The notes: a model not told the origin generated them from the letters alone. Counted from the stretch's first letter, positions 12,781 through 25,067 are shown. The stretch is 64,000 nt of DNA from Acanthornis magna (GCA_036785705.1 JAWUZG010000018.1:6545501-6609500); one strand, 5' to 3'. Numbers and translations are program-made.

Positions 12781-12857
12781 ACTTTTTTTTTTCTTTTTCC
12801 CCCCCCCCTCCTTCTTCTTCTCCCCCCCCCCCCCCGTTATTCCCCCCCCCCGCCCCC
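12781..12857 (-). repeat. Homopyrimidine C/T tract with minus-strand G-quadruplex potential
   Basis: T-rich then C-rich run with C-runs of 10 (12,799-12,808), 14 (12,822-12,835), 10 (12,842-12,851) and 5 (12,853-12,857), separated by short T/C/G spacers. The minus (template) strand therefore has four G-runs, which satisfies a G-quadruplex pattern. The plus strand could form an i-motif. The tract also reads as a very strong polypyrimidine tract for the AG at 12,873-12,874. Confidence 0.85.
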
Positions 12858-12885
12858 AATCTGTGCTGCCTCAGTAGCTCTCATT

Positions 12886-12927
12886 ATGCTGTGCTCAGTG
12901 GCCCGGTGTGTTCCCCGCCTCTGCTAG
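12886..12927 (+). other. Upstream ORF 1 (13 codons) in the PPP2R2C leader
   Basis: ATG at 12,886 (context TCATTATGC, T at -3 and C at +4, weak) is followed by 13 sense codons and TAG at 12,925-12,927. It ends 91 nt before the main start codon, so reinitiation downstream is possible. No peptide function is suggested. Confidence 0.6.
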
Positions 12928-12938
12928 GCAGTGGCAGC

Positions 12939-13049
12939 ATGGATGGTGCTCTTGTGACGACCTCTGCTGATGCTATCAGTCCACTGCGGATAGGCATGCT
13001 GAGTAATCCTGCTGTAAATGGGCGAGGACACGGACACACGGAAAATTAA
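12939..13049 (+). other. Upstream ORF 2 (36 codons), overlaps the PPP2R2C start codon
   Basis: ATG at 12,939 has a strong initiation context (GCAGCATGG: A at -3, G at +4). It begins MDGALVTTSADAIS and stops at TAA 13,047-13,049, 30 nt past the PPP2R2C ATG (13,018). It is in a different frame from the main CDS (offset 79 nt). Ribosomes translating it cannot reinitiate at 13,018 without moving back, so it should repress translation unless it is skipped or spliced out. The peptide matches nothing I know. Confidence 0.65.
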
Positions 13050-13087
13050 CCACAGCTTTCTGCGAGACCACAACTATGTGACTGAAG
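13018..13087 (+). CDS. PPP2R2C: PPP2R2C exon 1 coding part: PP2A regulatory subunit B55-gamma, N-terminus
   Basis: The B55 family are seven-bladed WD40 beta-propellers that bind the PP2A scaffold and catalytic dimer and select substrates. B55-gamma is mainly neuronal. Only the first 23 codons plus one base are here: MGEDTDTRKINHSFLRDHNY then VTE, ending ACT GAA G|GT. Family knowledge says the next codon is completed as Ala by an exon encoding ADIISTVEF, which fits the phase-1 exit. Residues Gly2, Thr5, His12 and Val21 separate it from PPP2R2B ([23 protein letters not shown]), and the whole segment differs from PPP2R2A. Asn19 for the usual Ser is a conservative change. The start codon has a weak context (T at -3, G at +4) and is overlapped by an upstream ORF. 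No other PPP2R2C exon was found, so the rest of the gene lies beyond 64,000. Identification is firm; gamma versus beta is very likely. Confidence 0.92.
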
Positions 13088-15193
13088 GTAACATAAATAC
13101 TGTCATTTTTCTCTTCTTGCATTGCGTATTCTGTGCCAGGAATGCCCTGTCATCTTTGGAGATGTAGGCTGTTCCTTTTTTCCTTTTTTAAGCAGGGGAA
13201 ATCTCAAGGCGTTTTTCTGTGGGATGTAGCAACAGAATCTGTTTGAATTTGCTGAATCCCAAAGACATTCTGTCATGCTACAGCAGTATACGAAACTACA
13301 TGGGCTGGAGAAGGTCTTGCATTGTGCTGAGTTTCTGCTAGTGAGGTGTGCAGCACCTGGCATTGAATGCACAGTAGCTGCAATGTGCAAGACTGGAAGC
13401 ACTTGGTTACTTAAAAAAGAAAAAAAAAAAAGATTTGAGAGCACCGAAGTAAGAGAAATAATCTGTGAAGTTAACTGTTTGCTGGTGTAATAAAGGTTAT
13501 GCATCTCATTTTGGTAATTATAGCCCCAGCATTACAGACATTGCTGAGTTGATTGTTCCCTAGAGAACTGTATACATTTAGAAGGGATATGTAAGCATCA
13601 TCTTTTGAAATACTGCTGCCTTCTTTCCATCCCCTATGTCTGTGCAAGGTACATGAGAAAGGCACCTTCATTTTAAATCATTCAGTGGCTTATAGGTTAT
13701 TACATAAAAAGGAATTTTCCTGCAGGTGACACACATTAAATGCTGAGAGAATTTACCTTGAGAACAGTAAAATGGTTGGGTCAGGTACTGGTCTGTATTT
13801 CCTTGCCAGAAAGTTGGTTTAGGAGTAGGCCATTTTAAGATTGATTGAATAGGAGAAATGTGTTTGTAGGTGCTTGACTTTGCAAATATATTTGTATGTG
13901 CAGTTTTAACAGCACTTTTCAGCAGCAGAAACAGTACTTCAATGTAGGCTTATATAATATGAACATACTTAACATCAGGGTCAACCAATACTCCTTGAGA
14001 CACAGTCTCCAGATTCTGTCGTCATTTGATCAATGCTCAGTCACTTAATACTCCCATGCTGTGTCCTGAAACGTGATCAGTTGATGCTCCCTTGATTATT
14101 GATGATTTGAATTTTTTTAGAATGGAGAAAACACTAGGATGATTTTGTCATACTGGGACCACAAGGCAGATTTTTCAGAAGAAAAATTGAAAATGCTGTG
14201 TAGTGTAACTGTTACCAGTGACTGGTGTAATTGCTTGCTAATCTTGCCTCTAGGACATTCTTTGCACTCTGGTTCATGTTTCAGTGCATTTTTAAATTTG
14301 TTTTGAAGTTTTGGTTAATAGTTATTTTCAGAATGATGATTTATGTTTTGAAATGTAGTCACCTGCAATAACATTTGATGAAAGTTTGTCTTAAATTTGT
14401 AAATTCATGCCTTAGATTCTGCAAAATGCACAGTATAATTACTGCAGTGTACTTGATACATGGTGAATTTCAGATGTGCAACTATGTTAAACATTGAATT
14501 TTTATGTCTCTCAGTTTTATAATCTGAGCAAAATAACTCCTTGTGGATTTTGCCCAAATTCTCCTCTTTTATATGTCATGAGTGCTCTGAAAATTAGATG
14601 GAGATTTTTAGTATCTATTGCAACACTGCTGTTGCAAGTGTTAGATTTTTCTCACATTTTGTCTTCACTTGATGCTTGGATCATAAAGACTGGATGTTTT
14701 TCTGTCATTGCACATTGAGTGGTTTTTCTGAAATAGGTCAAAATACACTTTCAATATCAGTGTTGGCCTGTATTATATTTTTTCCTGTGATCAGAAGTCA
14801 TCATTAAATATGTTGGCATGTTTTTGAAATCTTCAGTAGCAAAGTGTTAGTTTTTAATCTCTGACTAGTGATATGCTTGTTGGGAATGCACAGTTCATCA
14901 GGTGTAATAAAATTCTTCACATCTGTTATATCTGACATTGCCAAACCTTTTAAAAGATCTTGGAAATCATGAGGGAATGGATTTATCTGTGAAATTTTCC
15001 AGGGACACCTTCAGCTCAAAGAGGAGCATCACAAATTCTAATTTCTCATTGATACACTTTGTTTAAAATGCATAATGAATACATTAGTCAAACTGGTGCT
15101 TAAAATGTGCTTTGTTTGTTCTTTTGTGGGGTTTTGTATTTTTTCATTTAAAGGTTTGGCTCCATGAAAGAACTTTAAGACTTCTCATTTATA

Positions 15194-15315
15194 AAGGCCT
15201 GTAGTCCTTTCACAGGCCTTGGATTGGTCCTGTGACTTGTTAAATGCTGTATGTGGCAACAATAGAAAGGCAATAATGTATTACATTGTTATACTTCTTT
15301 GGGGTCCAATCCAAG
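15194..15315. repeat. Nested inverted repeats, possible old TIR/hairpin element
   Basis: AAGGCCTGT (15,194-15,202) and ACAGGCCTT (15,212-15,220) form a perfect 9-bp stem with a 9-nt loop. The second arm overlaps CTTGGATTGG (15,218-15,227), which is perfectly inverted as CCAATCCAAG at 15,306-15,315. The enclosed 78 nt match no repeat family I know. Confidence 0.7.
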
Positions 15316-16259
15316 TCTTTCTTGGCTTTGGCTTTTGTAAACCACCATTTAAAATGAAGAAATACTTTATGTTGTGTCCAGTGTATTAGAGAACTTACCA
15401 ATTCATTGTTGTCTCTGAATAACTACAATTTTGTCTTGTTTTCAGAGTATTAAAATCTTGGTAAGTGCTGTCTTCTGTCCTTGCTACTCCATGCAGCAGA
15501 CTAAATTAATTTACAAAAGGAAGTATTTCTAACCTTTATATGCACTTTCTTCCTCTAACTATTCACTGAGGGAAGTAAAGCCAGCAATATTCATGAAGAT
15601 GTGGGTTAACTGTAGTACTGCTTTACTTCTCTTCCTGTTTTACTTTTTCAGTAATTAGAAAAAGCCCAAACAATCAGATGACATATAAATTCAGGGTATA
15701 GGAAAGCTGTGAGCCAAATCTGATTTGCTCTGCTCTCGCTAGTGGACCGAATGTGTTCCTAACAAAACCGTTTGCTTGAGCAAAGTCAAATTTCATCTCT
15801 TTGATAGGTCATTATTTTGTAACATTGGGATTATCTGTAACAAATGTGGCTTTACCTTGACTACAGAAAATTGAATTGGTTTTTAAATCTTAACAATTTT
15901 TTGATTTGCTGTTACACTGTTTCTGGGAATAGGCATTATAGACACACATATGATAACAGTGACTACCTGGCCCCGTTTCTCCTGTTACATATGCACAACT
16001 AAAAGATGGCATTAAAACAAGCAGAACTTGAATAATTTTGTCATTTAAAGTCTTTAAAATTATGTTACAATTGCACAGTGGAAAAAGGTCGTTTAATTCC
16101 AGCATCAATATACAGTAAATTTTTCAATTATCACTTTCAAAAGTCGTTTTTGAAGCAAACTGCTGTAAGTGAAGTTGTTTGTGTGAGGAAAACAGAAAAG
16201 ATCTGGTGAGACTTGTAAAGAAAGAGAGGAAAAAGATCTGAGGCTAAGAGAATGTGATC

Positions 16260-16463
16260 TGTGAGGAGAGGTTGAACTTCTTTGCAAAGGTGATGAAACA
16301 CTGGGATGTATTGCCTAGGGAGCTTGTGTAATTTTTATCGCTGAAGTTTTTAAAAGCAGGTGACATAGATGTCTGTAAGAAATGACATGGGGATAGCTGA
16401 GCCTCCCGTGGGGCAGAGGAATGGACTAGATGACCTCTGAGATCTGTTCAGGCTTGTGATTCA
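16260..16463 (+). mobile_element. Old degraded CR1 3' fragment
   Basis: AGGAGAGGTTGAACTTC, then GGGATGTATTGCCTAGGGAG, and finally GGCAGAGGAATGGACTAGATGACCTCTGAGATCTGTTCAGGCTTGTGATTC follow the layout of the CR1 3' UTR (…GGACTAGATGACCTC…GGTCCCTTCCAGCC…GATTC) with heavy divergence. This indicates an ancient copy on the plus strand. Boundaries are approximate. Confidence 0.7.
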
Positions 16464-19400
16464 TTGCTGAGCTGTGTTTTATCTTAATTGCCTTTTGCAC
16501 CACAGCTGTGGGAACCAGCTGCCCAGGAACTGTTGGGTCACCACAATGTGTTATTGCCACAGCAACTGCAGGAGCGCTGGGGAGAGAGGAGAGGCACGGG
16601 AAAAGAAGATGGCTTGGATGGGAGAAACATGATCCTTCATTGCTGTACAGTCTGCTAGGGAGAGGGCAAGAAAATTGTGGACAGTGAGTTGGGGGAAGGG
16701 GGATAAAAGAGACTTGTGTGTTTTAGCGGGCAGAGAATGTCCTTCAGCCCCAGAGCTCCCTTGGTGTTACCTGTGCTCGAGATTAATGGTAAAACTGACA
16801 GGACTGCTGTCTCAGGGCCTTGGGATCAGCCACACAGGACCTGATTCAGAGCAGGGAATTGTGTGGTATGGTTGCTGTGTTCCTGGCAGGGGCAAAAAGT
16901 TGCAGGAATCAATGCTGCCACTCTTTTACTCAACTGCCAGGTTGATTGAATTACTCTGTATTTTACTGATTTAACGATTAATGGAAATCATGAACAAAAG
17001 TCACTATTCTTGCCAAACTGTTAAAGGATGTTAAAGGATGTGTTTCACCTCCACGATCCCAAATTTATTTGGAGAAATGCTTCTCTGATGGGTGAAAGCA
17101 TATTGCAGGTTGCATGCAGACAAGTCTAGTGTATGAATTGATCCCTGCTTTTTCATGGAATATCTCTGTTTTGGGAAGGAATAAAAAGTTGTTTATACTT
17201 CCAGTTTCTGGAGAGACACAGGTTCCTCCCTTGGGCTAGGCTTGCAAATGCAAGTGGAGCCAGTGGAGTTAGACTGGTGCAGTGGGGCAGAAGCTGACCT
17301 GCACTATCCAGTCATTTATATGGCCAAACTGTGCCATTTGGTTCCATATGGCTTAATTTCTATGAAAAAGTTAATCATGTTAATGGTGAATTAATGTACT
17401 CAAACATCATATTTGAAGAATAATGAGAATTACCAGTGCAGTATAAAACATTGAATCATAACCATGTGAAATGTTTATTATAGAGGATAAAAACCCCCTT
17501 TTTTCCTATTGATTTTAAAGAAAAGTCCTCTGCAGATAATGAAAACAGATTTTGAGGCCTTTTTTTTTGTCTTAACTAAAGAAGGTAGTATCTCTCTTCT
17601 TCAGTAATGAAAGTTAGAGGAAATTATCAATTTTCATCTACCAAAAAAGAAATTTATTTATGACCTTTTCTTTCATAAAAATCTCAAATATAATTTGAAT
17701 TAGACCTTAATACCTGAGAGTATTTGGTTGAATATTGTGAGCAAGTACCACTCTGCTGGCTCAGGCTCACTGTTGGTCATTCTAGTTCACTGATTTCTCC
17801 TTATTAAGAAAAGTAAAAGAGTATTCTTCCTCTCAACCTCCAGCAATTCAGGATTTATGTTGTGAATATTGATGATTTTTTATCTTTTTACAGACCTCAT
17901 TTAGAAAAGTTTTAGAATTACCCTGGAAATTATTGCTAATTCTTAGTCTAGTCATTTGTGTTATTTATTTTTTTCCTCACGTCAAGTATGAATAGGGGTA
18001 AACCTTGTTAAAGCATAGCTTTTTCCCTTGTTAAACAGGATGTAGTTATGTCTTTTTATGCATGGATTTGGTTCTTTTATTCACAGTGAATATTCAGATG
18101 GATGTTGTGGGTAGCCTTGAAGATTTGGATTAATAAGGTTTATTCCTTCCAAGTGATGTTGCTGACTTTGTAATCTTTATTCATGCAGCTTAGTTGGGTG
18201 AAGCCATGGCAGCAGAGCTGGAGCATTGCTGTCACATGGCTTGCACTGAAGCCCAATCCACTTTGCTCTCTCACTCAAACCTGCAGCTGGATGTGGGGTT
18301 CAGCATCCAGGAAAATCAAACCTTGGTACTGCTGGAAGCCTGGACCTGCATAGCACAGATATTTAAGGCAATGTCTATATGGGCAACATGGGGCAGCAAT
18401 TCATTCCAACAAGCCCAGAAAAGGCAGTAGAGATGTAGCCAGAGTGAATTGCACTGCCAGCAATGCTTGTCATGATGCAGTACCAGCTACATGTTCAAAG
18501 TACTCCATTCATACTACATCTCTTGGGCACTAATAACATTGTTGTATCTATTTTGCTTGCCAAATCCAATTTATGAAGAAATCATAAATCAGGATTGGGG
18601 TTAGGATAGTTGATCCTAGACTGGGGCTTTGGAGTTTCTTAGTTTGTTGTTCCTAGCACTCCCAAAGAGGAATCATCTCTTCAAGGATGGCATTAGTTTA
18701 AGGACTGGTTGTTAGATCATCCTAAGAGGGCATTCCAAGCCACTCTGAGCTGCGGGACATGCTTCAAAGGCATGCAGTTAACTTGGTTTGGATCTTCATG
18801 TAATGTCAAGCTCTCCACATGACTTATTCAGCAGTGTCCCATGTACCCTGTGAAGCTTTACCGAGTGTGGGTAAGCTGGGCTGCAATCTTCACTTGATCT
18901 TTGCAGAGGAGTAAATCTCTGATGCTGAGTCACTGCTTTTGGTGGGCTGCCCTTAGGGAAGGATGGCAACCTTGTCTCTCTCTGCATGCACACGTAATCA
19001 ACAGATGATCTTGCACTCCCTATCTAAATAATAGAGGTGTTTGGTTGCTGTGTAGTGCTAGAGGTCCTGGACAAGTGAATAAGATGTTTTAACAGAAGAA
19101 AAGAACCATCTAGAATATTAGCTCCATGAGAAGCCAAGCTCTTTCCATGACAATGAGAACATGGAGCTGAAAAAGAATCCACTTGCACCAATCTGGAGCT
19201 TTTCCAAGTGCCAGCAGACTAGAAACATTATAAATAGAAATGTTGATAGTATATTTAGCTATATAACTGTTATATGTAATAGATTTAGCTGCATGTAAAC
19301 CTTAAAAATGGAACTTCAGGACATCAACAGTGCAACGTGTGTTTGAGATAAAATGCAGGCATAGAAATGTGATCCACACAAGCTCACTGTCTCTGCCAGA

Positions 19401-22400
19401 TTTTTTTCTAATTGAAACTGACAGTTTAAAAGTATTGAATAATGTAAAACTAAACAACATTGTGCAGGTAGAGTCAGTGTCATTGTTCACCACAGGAGCA
19501 GTTTATTTAGTGTATTTATCATTATGAAAATTGTACTTTGCAGTATATTTTCTTTATGTTTTCTATGTAAACCTCAGACATTCCAGTAATATATCATATA
19601 TTTAAATGGTGAATTTAGAGAATAATAGATGTAGTTCCTGGATCAGTTTAAAATGTGAAACACTATACAATAACACTGAATATTTTATAATGAAGAAGAC
19701 CTGACTATCTTTCATTACAGCCATAAAAAGGTAATCCATCCTTACTGTTTATGTTGTGTTACTACATCATTACTAGTTGTATCCTTGAAACTTTCCATCT
19801 ATAATTTATTTAATCACCATAGGAAGGCTTTGTCTCAAGGACTGAATGCTAAGAGGACGCAAAGTATTTGCTGGCTAATCTCAGTATAATTGTTTGGCCA
19901 GGGAATGGTAATAATCTCAGAAAATTAGATAAAGTTATTATGGGGACTTCTGAGATTTTTTAACAAGAAAGCGTTTTAAATGAACTTCTTTAAATGAACT
20001 ATGTTGAGGCACTCTCCTGATAAGCTATTTCCATAGTTCTTAGGTTAATGCTAAGCTTGCCCTTAGTCATTAATGTAGTCTATATTGCTGCTTCCTGGTG
20101 AAAGTTCCCCAATTCTTTACCAAGAACAAAAGCCCCACCTAGCAAAGCAGCCAGAGAGAGAGTTCCTTTCTTCAGGAATGATTCCTTGCTGAAAAACTCT
20201 TGATCCTGTTTTTGCTATTGCTTGAATGCAAATGAAAGCAGACTGTATTTTGCCAGTGCAAAGACAAGTAATTAAAGTTAAGAGACTCAATTCCTGATAA
20301 AATCTCTCAGCACAACATGCCATGCAGTTCAGTGACTTTTGTGAATTATTAATATGACAGGGTTTGGGATCTGTATTGTTACATATAGCAGTGTTTTTTT
20401 TCTTTCTTGTTGACTGATCCATCTGTTACAAAAAAGAGAAGAAAAGGATGCAAACATCTGTGTTATAATGACATTTATGTGTTTTAGAGTACACAAGAAA
20501 GTAAAAGACTAAGAGTTGGGTTATTATCCTCTAGTTCCACTTCAACTCAAGTCTGATTAGAATTTAGTTGTTGTTACCTTACTTCTTCCTGTTTGCGGTG
20601 CTTTTGTTGTTCTTGTGACTCAGGCGTTGCAAGTAATCAATGACTGTACAAAATAACACCATTTGCGTAAATTCTGAGGTTAATGCTGCCTGTGATAGTA
20701 CTGCTTGCATTAAAGACAGCCATAACACGCTCTACCAGTTTCTGGACCAGTTTCTAGTAGAAATAAAGATCATCGGAGTTGAATTAAAAGTAAATGATTG
20801 CTTATTTCCTTCTCTCAATTTTTAATGACTCCATATTATTTCTCCTAAATCTAAGACGCTAAATGAGCATTTCAAATAGAAAGACAGTTTTCAAGCAGTG
20901 AGCTGGCCGCCAATTTTCAATACTTTATTTCTAAACTTTTATTCAGTCAACAAAACATCATATTGTACTGTTGAGTGGTTTCAATTTATGATAGAAGCTG
21001 CCACGAGGTCTTTAATAAGTGTATAGCCGTAAATCAGGATCCATCTGTCATTATTTCATAAATAATTTTTGATAGAATGTCTTTATTTCTACAATGTGCT
21101 ATGATTAAAATAAAATTTCAACTAAAAATTCAGTAATAATAATTAATTAGAAAAATTCAGCAAAGAGGCACAGTGGACTGGTGAGTGGTAGGCCTGAATT
21201 GGCTGCCAAGGTAGCACATGAGACTCTGGTCATGCTACGTGTTAATTTGACACTCTGCTTGGTGTGATATCTTTTATTGCTGCATGCAGATCTGTGATAT
21301 GGGAATAACCAGTACAAGATGAAGTCAGATGTGTATTCTGTAGTCTTCTTTTGAATGGAAGATTTAGGTCAAGTATATTCTCTTTAATCAGCAGTGAAGC
21401 TCAAAGCAGAATTCACATATGCAGTCTCTTTGAAATAGGTAGATGTGAATTATTACATCTTACAGAATTTCCTGGAATGCCTTACTAAGAGTCAAATAAT
21501 GGCCATAAGGGTGATGGTTATTCTCATTCCTCAGGTGCAATATGAATATGATTTCGTGCATGTTGTGTGCACGTGTGTTATGGTGTATGTCACCCTTGTA
21601 GAAGTTTTGTGGATGACTGCTACTGCATGTTTCTGGTGTGTGTGTATTCCTCCCAGTTGCTATGCTTGAGATGTGAATCTAGAAGTACTGGAATGGCTGT
21701 GGAGAAGTTTCAGCATTGGGAGTCAGGAAGAGCTGGTATGAAAGGGCACTCTCTTTCAAGTCCCATATGATCCACAGACTGTTTTCATCTATGTGTGTCA
21801 GTGTTTGGTGGTCAGGGGTCTGAGACTTGGTTGTGACTGGAGCAAAACCTTCTTTACACAGTGGTGTGAGAAGCAGCATCCTTGAATTTCTGATTTTCCT
21901 CTATCGTGGTGATGAGCTGCAGCTTTCTGAAAAACTGTTTCCTTGAACTTGGATTTTATTTTTTAGTGTTAAGTGTGTCCTTACTTGTTAGATTAGACAT
22001 TTCTGTGCTTCCACATGCATTTCATAAAAATGAGGAAAATAGAGCACAGGCCTTTCGTGTTACTATGTAAATGTTACAAAGGTGCTAGTTTTAAAACAAA
22101 TACATTGCATCTGTTAACAGTAATGAAGTTGCAACTAGCCAATTATATTAAACCTTCAAGATTTACGAGCTGCAAGAATTCTCACTATATCCAAGTGAAG
22201 GGTTTTAGTTGCCTTAACTTCGATCTGTGCTGCAGCAATTACCGCTGAATGTGATTTGTATAGAGTACGAAGAAACAGGTCTTTGTTGTGTTGATCTTTC
22301 CCAGTTTTTTGTTTAGATTGTTACATTGACAATATCTCTTAGTTTTTCATGCGTTCAACTTAATTTCAAGGTATTTAAAATTGGGGGTTTGGTTTGAAAC

Positions 22401-24288
22401 TGACGTGGATGCCATTAGTGTCAGCAAATTGCCCATCCTCCAGAGGAATCTGTAGAAAGGGATGCTCATCTTTCCTTCCCTGCTGCTGTTGGGCCTCTCC
22501 CATCCCAGGGGAAGTATCAGAGCAGAGGGGAAGAGGCGTTGGTTAGCCCACCAACCTAGGCTTCTTCAGAAAATGCCAGCAAGCTTGGCCTGGTGCATAT
22601 TAGTCCCTTGCTGGCAGGGAGGGAACCACCAGAGCTGCCTGCTCCTGAGAGCACAGGTGGCTGTGGGCAGCACAGAGCTGCTCTCTGCCATCAGCGTGCC
22701 ACCGCTGCTCCTGTGACCTGCTCGGTGTGCGCCAGCCTGGGCAGTGTGGCACAGAGTGACATTCAAAACCGCCTTGTTGTAAGGCTTCTGCAATATTCAT
22801 GCACAGTAGAAGGAAGGGAGGAAATACAAACTGTAAGTGTATTGGAAGAATGTTTGACAGCTATCCTGGATGTACCCGGGGAATGGTAGTAATAGTAGTA
22901 ATGTTAAATCTGAGAGCGGAAAGCTTTGATGTTTCTGCGCCATAAATAATTGCTAACAAAGGCGATTGCCAGTGTGGAGTGTTGTTTGCAGAGGGATTCA
23001 TTTCTGATTGTTAAGTGTAAGTATATTTAGACAGAAAATTATTTTTGTTCCTGAAAGCCAGGAAGTTGTTGTAAATGGGAAGAATTAGTGATTTGGGCTC
23101 CACAGAGCAAACACCAGCCTGGTTATTACAGATGAGACTTGATGGGTGTAGTTATATTGAGGTTAGCACAAGAAGCTATTCCTATATTTTACATTTAATG
23201 ACTGAATCCAGTCATGTTATTGTTAGCAGTTGAATTTACAGTTTTCTTTAAAGAATACTCAGTTTGGCAGTTTCCTTTCCTGAAATGTTGCAAATATTTC
23301 AAAGCCCTTAATGCCCCTCTTGCTGAGTCACCTTTGATCCAAAAATCTTCATTGAGAAATTTGTTTGTGCATATAAGCACAGATATACTTTATCACAATA
23401 ACAGAATCCAAATAATTGAACTTGAGAAAAGGAATAAAGGAGCTTACCAAAGTCTCCTGTACTTTGCCTTTGGCAGTTTTGCACTGCAGTCTGGAAATTG
23501 TGACTCCAAAATCTGAGATTTTATTGTATAAGCGAAACCCTGTAGGATTTTGCAAGGCAAGATATATTAGGGAAATAGTCCTAATGCCTGCAAGCATGAA
23601 ATAAATACAAGTAGCTAGATGAGATTTGACTGCATGTGACAGCAAGAGATACCTAAACATTTTAACTGGGACATGCTATTATGGGTGGAACCTGACACTA
23701 GGAGAGTTGCTGCACAGTTCAAGCAAACTTGAGCATATTTTTTCCACATAAAAATAGTAGCTTCATCAGTTTACACACCCTGGACAAGGAATTTGTTGAA
23801 GTCTTGTGTTTTAGCTTGTAAGTGCTGGTTCTTGTGAGTTTAGAATCATTTTTTTTCCTGTTCTTTGTTTTGTGGCCTGCTGAGAAACCTTCTGATGGAG
23901 CACAGAAAGATTTTCCTTTTTCCAACTTTGTTTTTAGAAAACTGCTTCCATTGATGGAAGCATGAACAGAGTTTATTGACAGAGTTCAATAGTAGCACAT
24001 CAGGCTAAAGCAGAGATGGGGTAACACACCTGTTCATTGTAATAGTTCTTAAAAGCAGTAGTCCAAATCTCAGAATCCCCAGAGCTCCTCTTTTCAACTC
24101 TGGGGCTACCCAGATCATATCCAGGAATGGTCTATCTCTTCTTTCAAAGCTAGCTGCTTCAAAAACTGTCCACTTTTGATGTTGTGTTTCTGTAAAATAA
24201 CTCATGCCTATATTAGATACTTACAACAATAGATGTGATACAAGGCATGAGCTATAGTTTATCTGTATTTAAGATCTTTTAACTCACA

Positions 24289-24310
24289 GATAGCCATCAG
24301 GCTGGCTATC
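24289..24310. repeat. Perfect 8-bp hairpin
   Basis: GATAGCCA (24,289-24,296) and TGGCTATC (24,303-24,310) are exact reverse complements with a 6-nt loop (TCAGGC). No terminator-like or RNA-gene context is seen, so this is a structural note only. Confidence 0.75.
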
Positions 24311-24996
24311 AGATAGTATTTTTCCCCAGTCTGAATCTCAGAGCCAGTAACATACCACACTTGAAGAACGGGAAGAAGGATATGTTGATCAATTCTTATA
24401 GTTCAAAATTTGGGTCAAATCTAAAATACATCTGTTCTTTTAGACATCTGACATGTGGTCAAGGCTGGAAATTATATAAGAGAGGATGAGTATTTTTGGA
24501 CTAAGTATCTCACAGGAATAATTCACATTTTCCCCTGGTTCACACAGCCTTCTACCCAGGCAACAGATGGGTAACCTTAACTCAAACCTAACGGTCTGTC
24601 TTGAAGTTCCTTTTCATGCGCTTCCAGTATGTGTCTTCATACTGCTAAAGTTCCTTTGATCTCCTTTTGGCCACTTTCCAGACCATCTTTTGATTCCTTT
24701 TGTGAAATTTCTATAGCAGCTTTAATTCTTGCCAGAAGGCAACTGTTCCATCTCTGTTCAAGCAGGACCCTAAAGCTTTAAATTCTCAGCATTTCTCTAT
24801 CTGGAAGTAATACTCCCTGCTCAGACTTCAGAGACATGAGGAATATGTAGATGCAAGCACTACTGGGGAGAGAAATAAGGACACAGTATTCCTTCCTTGA
24901 CTACAATTGTTCCCTTTCCATTTGCTGCTTGACTTGGTTGTAGTGATAGTTGTCTTTTTTCTGCAGTACTTGTTACTGTTTAGGCTCCAGGAATTT

Positions 24997-25021
24997 AAAA
25001 AAAAAAAAAGAAAAGAAAAGG

Positions 25022-25067
<46 letters not shown>

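Larger units (their letters stand above)
12075..12800 (+). promoter_or_regulatory. PPP2R2C: CpG-island promoter region of PPP2R2C
   Basis: CpG dinucleotides, rare elsewhere in the window, become dense from about 12,075 (TCCGAACGG, CTGACGAAT) and peak in 12,200-12,660. This stretch includes a NotI-type GCGGCCGC at about 12,210 and an Sp1/KLF-like GC box (GGCGGCGGGGAGGGGC, about 12,395-12,410). A weak TATA-like ATTTATAG lies at 12,141-12,148. The island ends just before the exon carrying the PPP2R2C start codon, so it is best read as that gene's promoter and 5' leader. The transcription start cannot be placed from sequence alone. Split REST/NRSE-like half sites (CAGCAC at 12,422 and GACAGCGGC at 12,436) are present with non-standard spacing. 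Long open frames here on both strands come from the GC-rich repeats. Confidence 0.8.
12875..13087 (+). other. PPP2R2C: PPP2R2C first coding exon, inferred extent (5' UTR plus coding start)
   Basis: The 3' edge is firm: GAAG|GTAACA with the donor GT at 13,088-13,089. The 5' edge is inferred. TGTGCTGCCTCAG (12,862-12,874) after a 75-nt C/T tract is a textbook acceptor, so this may be a 213-nt exon spliced to a noncoding exon in the CpG island. Alternatively transcription may start inside the island and read straight through. The 5' UTR in either case holds two upstream ORFs. Confidence 0.55.
13088..24996 (+). other. PPP2R2C: PPP2R2C intron 1, first part; no other gene seen
   Basis: The sequence is unique and AT-rich, starting with the donor GTAACA. 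It holds an old CR1 remnant (about 16,260-16,463), an inverted-repeat cluster (15,194-15,315) and a hairpin (24,289-24,310). A relatively GC-rich block with TCF/SOX-like motifs lies around 22,890-23,000. Open frames here (for example 18,194-18,430 + and 13,103-13,504 -) are short and domain-free. Confidence 0.7.

Noticed and set aside
12279..12927. Several long overlapping open frames (88-193 codons) on both strands
   Set aside because: They run through the 10-bp minisatellites and C-runs, are Ala/Arg/Pro-rich and are open in many frames at once. This reflects GC-rich composition, not a gene.
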